NCBI GenBank assembly: GCA_022782605.1
Contig: JALFMW010000113.1
Span: 1 to 48,566, forward strand
Reading direction: 5' to 3'
Length of the DNA: 48,566 nucleotides
Source of the DNA: Clostridium sp.
GTDB taxonomy: Bacteria; Bacillota; Clostridia; Peptostreptococcales; Peptostreptococcaceae
Below are positions 25,601-31,966 of the stretch, in pieces. The position numbers and the translations under genes were made by a program. The notes beneath the pieces are model-generated. The model saw nothing but the letters and a program-made list of their open reading frames with translations, did no database searches and was not told where the DNA came from. Position 1 is the stretch's first letter; each line of letters opens with the position of its first letter.

Positions 25601-27460
25601 TTGATAAAGAAGAAGATGCTTATATAAAAGAAAGAGAATTAGTAAATTTAGAATTTGTACAAAGAAAAGATACATATAATTGTATTTTAGGAGGAAATGT
25701 TAGGCCTCTTTATTATTATAGACATAAAATATATCAATTTAAAGAAGATGGTACGTTAGTAAAAGAATGGAAAGATATTTATGAGTGTGCTAATTTTTTA
25801 GAAACTTGGAAACAATCAATATATTCTGCTATAATAAATAAAAATAGATTGTATGGATATTATTGGAGTTACAATTCAGAAATTGATATAAAAGAATATT
25901 CAAATCCTAATCATTCTCAAAAAGTATATAAGTATGATAAATCTGGTAAATGTTTAGCTATTTATGATTCTATAAATCAAGCTGCAAAAGAAAATAATTA
26001 TATAACTGCTACATTATATAATAGAATAAAAGAAGGAGCTTGTGTTAAAGGCTATTATTATAGCTTAAAATTATATGATGAATATAAACCAAAGCCAAGA
26101 TTAATTCTAAAAGGAAAAACAATTTATGTATATGATTTACAAGGAAATTTTGTTAAAGAAATTTCTTATGATAAATTACACGAATTTCTAGGAGTATCTT
26201 CTAACAAAAGATTAACTACATATATAAAAACTAATACTCCAATAAATAATTATCAACTAAAGTTGGAATTTACAAAAACTATTCCAGCTTATGTAAAGAA
26301 AAATAAAAATAAAATAGTATTAGTTTATAAATTAGATGGAACTTTTGTAGGAGAATATGAAAGTATAAATAAAGTATGCAGAGAATTACATTTAGATAAT
26401 TCTACTGTAAATAAAGTTTTGCGTGGAGTAAATAAAAGTACTAAAGGATATACATTAAAAATTAAAGATATAGTCTAAACAATATAGAAATATATTGATT
26501 AATAATTGTGTTATTCAATAAATGTAACGTTGACGTTAATGGTAAACCTACTATTGTAGATCCAGATACAAATCGTCCTAAACAATATGCAATCGCCGCA
26601 TAATAAATGGGACATTTAACTGAAAAGTTAAAAATAAATAACTCCTTTAATTGCTGGAAACTCCTTAACGGACAATCAGCAGCCAAGTCTACTTTATAAG
26701 TAGAAAGGTTCAACGACTATCGAAAGTATATTGTAAAAGAAATATTTACAAGAATAAATGAGTAGAGTACACTAGATGTGGAAAAGGGGAGCAACTTATA
26801 AACGGTAATAGAATATAAGCTGAAGATATAGTCTGCTCTTTATAGAAATATAAAGTTAACAAAAGAATTTATATTGGCGATGGTATCATTCCTTAGGTAG
26901 AAAGATTTGCAAGCAAATATGCTTTTGCTAAATTAACTGTAGAAGTATTTAATACTGTTTTAGCTACACTTAATGAAAAGGCAGAGAAGCCTACAGGAAA
27001 TCATTATGTCTTTATTTGCAATGAACGTATGTGGTATTTAGTAAATACTGTTCTTGGGGAATATTTAGCTAAGTTTAAGACAACTGGAACTTATTTATTC
27101 TCTAAAGCAGCTAATGACTATGTAAAAGTAGGAGCTACTTTCTCTACATATGAATTTGCAGGTAACTAGATTTCGTTTAAAGTAGATAGAACATTCTCTC
27201 GCGAATATGGCTAGGATCGGGGATATTGTTTATGTCTTGATTTAACCGCTGATTCTACTGGAAACGAACCCCCTCTTCAAATGTTTACTTTGAAGGGTTG
27301 CGACTTTATTACTAATAAATATCCAGGAGTTGGTGGATTAGATGGAATGTCTTCAGGAGTAGTAAGTTCTCCTGTTGCAGGTTCTAAGTTAATAGATTGG
27401 GGTTACTCAGGAATTGGAGTATTTAACCCATATCGTTCATTTATTTTAAGAGAACTTTAA
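19619..27460 (+). CDS. Major capsid protein, interrupted by six group I introns
   Basis: Seven exons join into one frame of about 477 aa, a normal length for crAss-like MCPs: about 19619-19699, about 20600-20749, 22043-22057, 23344-23627, 24985-25223, 26509-26579 and 26867-27460. Joins read SMY/FEWEV/ETNYIKRIEF, SNAM/PELHEEGY, RNNGL/LFNKCNVDVNG and TNRP/IYIGDGIIPQ, as expected for the family (from memory). Exons 2, 4 and 7 carry TAG=Gln codons. Junctions of introns 2-5 are supported by P1 helices with a U.G pair at the 5' site and by P10 pairing with the next exon. Exon 1/2 borders are approximate. The last junction is uncertain by one base; both options give Pro. A strong terminator follows. 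Confidence 0.85.
19700..20599 (+). ncRNA. Group I intron 1 in MCP gene (LAGLIDADG-bearing)
   Basis: After the exon-1 reading frame runs into TAA, core-like elements appear: a P4 pair ACGGG (near 19751) / CCCGT (near 19781), an R element CTAACGAATAG (near 19810) and an S element TATATTCT (near 20541), giving P7 as GAATA/TATTC. A hairpin ATGTAGG/CCTACAT (about 20576-20598) precedes the likely terminal G at 20599. I could not find a convincing P1, so the 5' edge (about 19697-19702) and 3' edge (20599, or 20611) are approximate. The P7 sequence differs from the GACTA/TAGTC of the other five introns, pointing to a separate lineage. Confidence 0.7.
19857..20540 (+). CDS. LAGLIDADG homing endonuclease (intron 1)
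   Basis: A 227-aa protein in the P8-side loop of intron 1. It has two LAGLIDADG-like helices: LLIALVLGDGCI (about residues 8-19) and a second containing LAIWYMDDGS (about residues 120-129), each with an acidic residue at the active-site position. This matches single-chain two-motif homing endonucleases, which cut intronless alleles so that the intron is copied in. Only one TAG (codon 22) is used as Gln. The stop TGA lies immediately before the P7 3' strand of the intron. Start ATG 19857 is chosen as the first in-frame Met before the first motif. Confidence 0.85.
20750..22042 (+). ncRNA. Group I intron 2 in MCP gene
   Basis: Core elements are clear: P/P4 near 20780 (TTGCTGGGAA), Q near 20812 (AATCAGCAGC), R near 20844 (TTCAACGACTAGG) and S near 22001 (GATATAGTCT). 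P7 is GACTA/TAGTC. P1: exon AATGTAT (20743-20749) pairs with internal guide GTACATT (20760-20766), with the expected U.G at the splice site. P10: exon-3 TTTG pairs with CAAA just upstream of the guide. The intron ends in G 22042. It carries a GIY-YIG endonuclease ORF. Confidence 0.92.
20899..22002 (+). CDS. GIY-YIG homing endonuclease (intron 2)
   Basis: A 367-aa protein. The N-terminal GIY-YIG nuclease domain shows YIVYLTTN ... RIYIGVHK, then YAVKKYG, a Glu in ESELVNEDF and the closing TYNVALGG (about residues 1-110). The rest consists of repeated NUMOD-like DNA-binding modules ('INQFDLQGNLVHKWESSIDV', 'YLYNSDGKFLTEFESRTEC', 'YTLDGHYIETLNSLKEV'). Three TAG codons serve as Gln. The stop TGA directly abuts the S element of the intron core. 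It is paralogous to the ORFs of introns 3, 4 and 5. Confidence 0.92.
22043..22057 (+). other. 15-nt micro-exon 3 of the MCP gene
   Basis: Five codons (Phe-Glu-Trp-Glu-Val) lie between introns 2 and 3. Both borders are fixed by RNA pairing: the exon start TTTG pairs (P10) with CAAA of intron 2, and the exon end GGAGGTT pairs (P1) with guide GACCTCC of intron 3, with U.G at the site. The residues complete a motif split between exons 2 and 4. Confidence 0.9.
22058..23343 (+). ncRNA. Group I intron 3 in MCP gene
   Basis: P1: exon GGAGGTT (22051-22057) with guide GACCTCC (near 22088). P10: exon-4 start GAAACTAAC pairs over 9 bases with GTTAGTTTT immediately upstream of the guide. Core: P near 22109 (AATTGCTGGAAG), Q near 22138 (AATCAGCAGC), R near 22172 (TTCAACGACTAGG) and S near 23329 (GATATAGTCT). 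It ends in G 23343. The ORF is a GIY-YIG endonuclease. Confidence 0.92.
22224..23324 (+). CDS. GIY-YIG homing endonuclease (intron 3)
   Basis: A 366-aa close paralogue of the intron-2 protein, starting with the same MKYIVYLTTN and RIYIGVHQ nuclease motifs and ending the domain with YNACLGG. Repeated NUMOD-like modules follow ('YQFNLNGKLVKKWDYSIEA', 'YSKEGKWLKEFISRKEC', 'YDKYGNFIETLNTIKEV'). Four TAG codons are read as Gln, two at the same places as in the intron-2 paralogue (the Gln in the 'PFQYAVKKYG' motif is TAG in both). The stop is TAA, a few bases before the intron S element. Confidence 0.92.
23628..24984 (+). ncRNA. Group I intron 4 in MCP gene
   Basis: P1: exon TGCGAT (ends 23627) pairs with guide GTCGCA (near 23663) with U.G at the site. 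P10: exon-5 GCCA pairs with TGGT one base upstream of the guide. Core: P near 23696 (ATTATTGGGAAACC), Q near 23721 (AATCAATAGCG), R near 23794 (TTTAACGACTAG) and S near 24946 (GATATAGTCT). It ends in G 24984. The splice splits a Met codon (AT/G), restoring NAMPELHEEGY. The Q/P4 sequence diverges from introns 2, 3, 5 and 6. Confidence 0.88.
23822..24901 (+). CDS. GIY-YIG homing endonuclease (intron 4)
   Basis: A 359-aa protein with GIY-YIG motifs YIVYKTTN ... YIYIGVHK, then FQQAVKEFG, ELEEKLVNENF and YNMVLGG, followed by repeated NUMOD-like modules ('FQYDKNGKYITNYNSYEDA', 'YNSKGEYICSYKSQLDA', 'FDDQGNIIKTWESARQC'). Unlike its paralogues in introns 2 and 3 it has no in-frame TAG: all of its roughly ten Gln codons are CAA. 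It would therefore be translated correctly under the standard code. Start ATG 23822 follows the R element by about 15 nt. Confidence 0.92.
   Translation: MKYIVYKTTNLINNYIYIGVHKTQDPNIFDSYIGCGVYINKPYTYEKAKTKFQQAVKEFGTSNFRRETLAIFDTDVEAYELEEKLVNENFLARPDVYNMVLGGKINTTEGITVFQYDKNGKYITNYNSYEDAGKALKVQASSIRRAVIYKYTVNNYYFNTDKLDCLDLSLYTNNIHKIKVYRYLKSGNYDSEYESYGEAARNSNSSSSNIRSATILGYCVKNLYYFSFIKELTFDKARTKQIMFRSVHKYNSKGEYICSYKSQLDAEKENPYINITKCIKLKTPDENGFIWGLEKLPNYNKPVGVSKNSKKKVGLFDDQGNIIKTWESARQCAKEVGGAVQNVLLGKYKRHKGHIYKYI
25224..26508 (+). ncRNA. Group I intron 5 in MCP gene
   Basis: P1: exon AATGGCT (25217-25223) pairs with guide GGTCATT (near 25233) with U.G at the site. P10: exon-6 TGTTAT pairs with GTAACA directly upstream of the guide. 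Core: P near 25251 (AATTGCTGGAAACC), Q near 25285 (AATCAGCAGCC), R near 25333 (TTCAACGACTATC) and S near 26466 (GATATAGTCT). It ends in G 26508. The splice splits a Leu codon (T/TG). Confidence 0.9.
25375..26478 (+). CDS. GIY-YIG homing endonuclease (intron 5)
   Basis: A 367-aa protein: YIVYQTIN ... KIYIGVHK, FQFAVKKYG, ERELVNLEF and YNCILGG, then repeated NUMOD-like modules ('YQFKEDGTLVKEWKDIYEC', 'YKYDKSGKCLAIYDSINQA', 'YKLDGTFVGEYESINKV'). No in-frame TAG is present; about nine Gln codons are all CAA. The reading frame runs through the intron S element, so the last residues (KDIV) are encoded by GATATAGTC, the P7 3' strand. The protein C-terminus and ribozyme core therefore share sequence. 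Confidence 0.92.
   Translation: MENNFKYIVYQTINIVNNKIYIGVHKTNLNNGFDGYIGNGVNINYPSTYMNPKYPFQFAVKKYGTANFKRTTLFIFDKEEDAYIKERELVNLEFVQRKDTYNCILGGNVRPLYYYRHKIYQFKEDGTLVKEWKDIYECANFLETWKQSIYSAIINKNRLYGYYWSYNSEIDIKEYSNPNHSQKVYKYDKSGKCLAIYDSINQAAKENNYITATLYNRIKEGACVKGYYYSLKLYDEYKPKPRLILKGKTIYVYDLQGNFVKEISYDKLHEFLGVSSNKRLTTYIKTNTPINNYQLKLEFTKTIPAYVKKNKNKIVLVYKLDGTFVGEYESINKVCRELHLDNSTVNKVLRGVNKSTKGYTLKIKDIV
26579..26866 (+). ncRNA. Group I intron 6 in MCP gene (no ORF)
   Basis: About 287 nt, a minimal intron. P1: exon GTCCT (ends 26579) pairs with guide GGGAC (26609-26613) with U.G at 26579. P10: exon ATTTAT pairs with ATAAAT directly upstream of the guide. Core: P near 26644 (AATTGCTGGAAACTCC), Q near 26673 (AATCAGCAGCC), R near 26709 (TTCAACGACTATC) and S near 26825 (GATATAGTCT). 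Pairing puts the intron end at A 26866, whereas group I introns normally end in G (G 26865, with the 5' cut after C 26578). Both options give the same protein. Confidence 0.85.
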
Positions 27461-27472
27461 TTAATTAGATAA

Positions 27473-27510
27473 GGGTATGGGTAGGTAACTCCTACCCTGC
27501 CATATTTTTT
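27473..27510 (+). terminator. Rho-independent terminator after MCP
   Basis: GGGTAGG (27479-27485) / CCTACCC (27491-27497) with a 5-nt loop, extendable outward by GGT/GCC, followed by ATATTTTTTA. It separates the MCP gene from the connector genes. Confidence 0.85.
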
Positions 27511-27534
27511 ATATTATATGTAATATGAATTAAT

Positions 27535-28455
27535 ATGAGTATTGATAATTCTAGAAATATTATTGTTTTAAGAAGTGTTTATGGCAAGGTTGGTATAAAA
27601 TATTACGTATAGCCAAGTAGAGATAAAAAAGGCAATTATCCAAGTTGTGTTAAAAGAGTAGACTCTAATGGAGATATGATTCTTACTGATAAAGAAAGAA
27701 ATGATCCAAATAGAGATAGTTTTATACCAGAGAACGCTACCTTCGTTTTTGAAGACGGAAAAACTTTTGATCTTGAAGATCCTTATTAGAGAAATGTATG
27801 GGAAGCTATTAAAAATTGTCCTTTAATTGCTCCTAATCGTTTTGCAAAAGATGCAGATGGAAATTTTTTAATAGATGGTACCGCTAATAAAAATTCTAAG
27901 CGTCAACGTTATGGAGTAGCCGAACTTTATGTTGATATGCCTGGAATTGAAACTGCTAATAGAATTTCTCGTAAAAAGAAAATACATAACGCTTGTTCTT
28001 ATATTTATGATGATCCAAGAGGAGCAGAAGGAAGACTTATTATGGCTCGTCTCTTAGGTAAACATATGAGAAATGTAGCAGATTCGGATGTAGAAGATTA
28101 TCTATTATCTGTAGCAGAAAAAGATCCCGAAAAGATTATTAACTTATATACTGGAACTGATACAAACTTACGTATCTTATTTGCAGATGCAAGAGATAAA
28201 AAAGTTATATTAATAAAGAATAAATTATATGTCTATGGGGATGACGTTGTATTAGGGGCTACAGATGATGCTGTAATAACATGGATGAAACAATCAAAGA
28301 ATAAAAAAATACTTGAATTAATTCGCCATGATACTTATCCAGAAATGTATAAGTAGGAAATAGATTCTACTTTACTTGATGGAGAACCTTCTACTATAAA
28401 AAAGAGTGAAAAAGACCCAATTGTGGAGAAGGCTATTAAGATGAATAGAAATTAA
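27535..28455 (+). CDS. Virion structural protein downstream of MCP
   Basis: A 306-aa protein with few TAG codons, starting 25 bases after the terminator. The N-terminal ~130 residues are beta-rich and polar (YYVQPSRDKKGNYPS, SFIPENATFVFEDG). The middle is helical and basic (ANRISRKKKIHNACSYIYDD, RLIMARLLGKHM). A beta segment follows (KKVILIKNKLYVYGDDVVLG) before an acidic and lysine-rich tail. I do not recognise a named fold. Its position right after the MCP, ahead of the connector genes, suggests a head-associated or auxiliary protein. Confidence 0.75.
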
Positions 28456-28514
28456 TACTTTAAAACTTTACTACTATCACAGCCAGACAAATATACGAGG
28501 CAGTTCTGTCTGAG

Positions 28515-29444
28515 ATGAATAAAGTTTAGGCACCAAGTATATTACTTGAAGATTTTAATTACTTTTTTAATAAAGCAATTAATTAGTATATAAATAAACG
28601 CTATAACATATATGATGTAAATTAGTAGACAACCGACGACATTAGAGTCTTAAAATCTACTGCTAAACTATTCCCAATAAATACAGTAAATAATATAGGA
28701 ATAGAATAGATTAAAACGGAAGATTCCATGTATGGAGCTTTATATGAATTTCAACTTCCTGCAGATTATTTACATCTATTAAATTGTGTTGTTAATTATA
28801 AAGTCAAAAAACAATTTAAATGTTATGACCAAGGAGATTATTGGTAGACTGGTGCAATTCGACTTACTGCCGATTTATGGCCTCAAATTATAAATAATTT
28901 TTATATGAGGCCATCTTATAAGAAACCCTATTATTATATACATAATGTAAATACATCAGTAGGTAAAAGTAGTAATAATGTATCTAATTTAAATCCTACA
29001 AATATTATAGTAGATAATTCGGATTCTAACACAAGTATTAAAATTAAAGGAACAGACGGTTCTCTTCCTACAAGTCTTACTTTATCAGGCGGAGATTCTG
29101 ATGACCTAATTGAAAAAACCGCAACACATAGATATGGAAATGCTAGTAATGTTAGACTTGAATTACGTTATGGTAAGGATAATTCAATATTTGAGTTGAA
29201 TAATATATGGGTAGACTATATAAAAACTCCATAGCATATTCGTATTACTTAGGATTAGTTAGATATGACTGCTGATACTTCACAAATAATGGAGTTTCCA
29301 GATTATGTATGTCAAGAGATTATAAATGAGTTGGTTCATATATTAATGGAAAATTCAACGGATTAGAGATTGCAATCTCATCCAATAGTTACTTAGTCTA
29401 TTGCTAATCCAACTCAAGAATAGACTGAACAACCTAAAAAATAA
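28515..29444 (+). CDS. Probable head-tail connector or ring protein
   Basis: A 309-aa protein from ATG 28515. The N-terminal helix (VQAPSILLEDFNYFFNKAIN, then QYINKRYNIYDVNQQTTDD) resembles the conserved start of a crAss-like neck or connector protein, from memory. TAG codons supply many Gln. In-frame codons 28464-28514 upstream of the ATG read NFTTITARQIYEAVLSE, which looks like genuine coding sequence of this family. However, no ATG, GTG or TTG occurs there and TAA 28461 closes the frame. The true start may therefore be a non-AUG codon (ATC 28476, ATA 28491 or CTG 28506) or the sequence may have lost a base. The C-terminus is Gln/Thr/Pro-rich. Confidence 0.75.
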
Positions 29445-29450
29445 TAATTT

Positions 29451-30533
29451 ATGTATTAGTTTACAACAACAACTTTAATCAATTCAATGTCTGCTCCTGC
29501 TTTTAAAGGGGTATCAAACAAGGCTCATAAAGTTAGATTTTATGTGGATACTAAAGATGCTACAAATCCTGTCTTAAGAATAGCAAGATAGGGCGATTAT
29601 GCTGCAGATAGCGTTGTTTCAATTTATAAGAGACCTTTCTCTGATCCTCAGTATTTTAGCGCTACATTTGACTTATCTACTATTGTGAATAAGTACGATG
29701 ATCCTAATACTACAGTTACAGAAACTGAGGGAGTAGGTAGAATTGCTTTATATATTAGACTTTCAGGTTCTCAAAATTCTTATTATGCTAATGATATGGT
29801 ATATAAAGGAAAACCTTTCTATATCGAATTCCCTATTAAATAGGGAGATACAGTAGCTATATTAGCTAAAAGAATTGTAGCTATTGCTAAGAAATATCAA
29901 AATATGGTTTATGAAAATCCTTTAATTGATATTGAAGCAACTGGGGACGGAAAAGTTAAAATAACTGGTACTGATGAGTATCAATTATTAACTAAGGCTA
30001 CTCTAGAATGGTTCAATCCAAGTTCTAAATCATATGACTGTTGTGCTAATTTTGGAGCATTCCAAGATGAGGCAGAAGGAGTAGTTGTAACCCAAGGTAA
30101 ACAGGGATTTGGTACCTTTAGACAAATTACTAAAGATTTACGTCTTCCTACTGCAGCAAATACTCGTTGGAGTAGAATTGCTCAAGACGAAACTCCTATC
30201 GTAGGCGGTAAATATAATGAATATATTATTACAATGTGTAAGAATCGTGGAATAATGGGAGGAGACGTTGTAGGACAAGAAGTTAAATCTCGTACTACTC
30301 ATGTATTCTTTGTATTAGATGGTGAACCCACTACTAAGTTCGATGAAGCAATTAAGAAATTAATCGCTGCTAATACCAAGATAGTTGCAGAATTAGTAAA
30401 TAAAGATACTGATGATGTTGCTCTTAATAAGGATGAAGTTGCAGCATCTGTAGGAGATACAGCTGCAATTAAGACTTAGCAAGATAAAGCACACGGTACA
30501 AAGACAAGTAATGATAAGATAACTTCTGAATAA
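29451..30533 (+). CDS. Virion structural protein, unknown role
   Basis: A 360-aa protein starting 6 bases after the previous stop; the third codon is TAG. The N-terminal ~140 residues are beta-rich (VRFYVDTKDATNPVLRIARQ, VGRIALYIRLSGSQ). A central Ala/Lys helix follows (VAILAKRIVAIAKKY), then a mixed region with few Gln (TKATLEWFNP, FGTFRQITKDLRLPTAANTR) and an acidic, lysine-rich tail. The composition of a well-folded abundant virion protein and relatively GC-richer codons suggest high expression. A strong terminator follows. The exact position in the particle cannot be deduced here. Confidence 0.75.
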
Positions 30534-30539
30534 TAGTTT

Positions 30540-30588
30540 GAGGCGGAAGCCGTCGCTGAAATAAGTGGCTGCTTTCGCCTCTTTTTTA
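30540..30588 (+). terminator. Strong rho-independent terminator
   Basis: Arms GAGGCGGAAGC and GCTTTCGCCTC form 11 pairs (one G.T), topped by a further partly paired GC-rich segment and an A-rich loop, followed by TTTTTTATTT. Confidence 0.92.
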
Positions 30589-30593
30589 TTTAT

Positions 30594-31274
30594 ATGAATA
30601 TATACGATAAATTAGCATCTGCTATTTATAATGATATTGTATCCGGATTAAGAGGTATGCATCATAATCCTTCTTTATCTATAGAATAGTTAGAGGATGA
30701 TATAGTAGATACTAGACTTCAAATATTAAAGGAATATTCCTTAAAAGGAATTCTTCCAGTTGAAGATTTATTAACTTCTATTAATTGTATCCCCGTAGAC
30801 TGTAAAGACTTAGATAGATGTACTTGTTCTACTATAACAGGTAAACCAGTAGCTCATTTTGAAATACCATAGTTATTAAATGACTACGGATCAAATTCAA
30901 TTCAATATATAGGATCTACTGATAGACAATTTTAGTTTGTATGGTCTACTTCTGCCCAATGGAAATACCATTGGAAATATAGTAAAAGAGGTAAAAGGAA
31001 ACCCTTTGTGTATATAGACATTACCCCAAATAAAAATGGAATGTATGATTGCTTTATATTTAACGCTCCATTATTAAAAGAAGTGTCTGTAGTAGCTATA
31101 TTTAAAGATTTAAGACAATTAGAAGGATTTTCATGTTGTTCTGATGTAGAAGGGGATAACTTTAATTTTATTAATAATGAAATAAAGAATAGATTAACAG
31201 CATAGAAAATAAAGTATTATAGACAGCTTGCTGCTCCTATTCTTCCTAATAACCAATAGTATAACGCAGGATGA
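30594..31274 (+). CDS. Probable connector/ring protein
   Basis: A 226-aa protein starting six bases after the terminator's T tract. It has an N-terminal helix (YDKLASAIYNDIVSGLRG), two acidic helices and a Cys-rich stretch (NCIPVDCKDLDRCTC, about residues 65-80). A beta-rich domain with many aromatic residues follows (FQFVWSTSAQWKYHWKYSKR). The order helix, Cys-rich, beta fits a neck-ring component in the crAss-like connector block, but this is positional inference. It overlaps the next gene by four bases (GGATGA). Confidence 0.7.
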
Positions 31275-31966
31275 CATTTAATAACTTTCATTATGCTATG
31301 TCTCTCGCAAATACATTATATGGTCTTAACTTAAGTCCAGATAATTTTGAAGAAATGGGAGTAGTAGCTTGGTCAAAAATAGGAAATAAAAGAACTAGAC
31401 TCTATCGTATTACATTAGATGTATCTTGTAAGAATACAGTAGATTTGCCATGTAACTGTGATATAATTGAAGCTATTACATATGGATTTGAGGACTGGAA
31501 TTGGGTAACTAATCTTACAAATAATGGGGATTGGTCAACTAATTTTACTGAACATTATATTGAAGCAAGAAAAATGTTTGAGAATCCATTATATGTTAGT
31601 GGTAAATATGTAAAATATGAAAGAGTCGGTAATACTTTATATTTAGATAATAATTATGGAGGAAAGATAAATCTTCTTTATAAAGGAGAAGTATTAGATG
31701 ATGACGGCCTTCCTCAAATAACAGATAAAGAGGCTGAAGCTATTGCAGCTTTTTGTGCATATGCAGTAAAGTACAAAGAGGGATTATAGACAAATAATGC
31801 TAACATTATTAATTTAGCAAATGATCTAAAAAGAAACTGGTGTACTTTATGTGATGCAGCAAGAGTATCTGAAGAATTATCTCAAAATGAAATGGATGAA
31901 ATCTTAGATGCTAAATCTAGTTGGAATAGAAAAGTCTTTGGTAAGTCTTATAAACCTATTAAATAA
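31271..31966 (+). CDS. Probable connector/ring protein
   Basis: A 231-aa protein. It has a beta-rich N-terminal half (RLYRITLDVSCKNTVDLPCN) and a helical C-terminal part: DKEAEAIAAFCAYAVKYKEG, then a segment with NIINLANDLKRNWCTLCDAA and a tail containing SWNRKVFGKSYKPIK. The C-terminal pattern is, from memory, one of the better conserved proteins between capsid and tail genes of crAss-like phages, so a head-tail joining role is likely. Only one TAG is used. It is coupled at both ends by overlapping ATG/stop codons. Confidence 0.75.

Noticed and set aside
20899-26478. Free-standing endonuclease genes inserted between split capsid genes
   Set aside because: Group I cores, guide-exon pairing and phase-correct exon joins show that they are intronic and that the capsid gene is whole after splicing.
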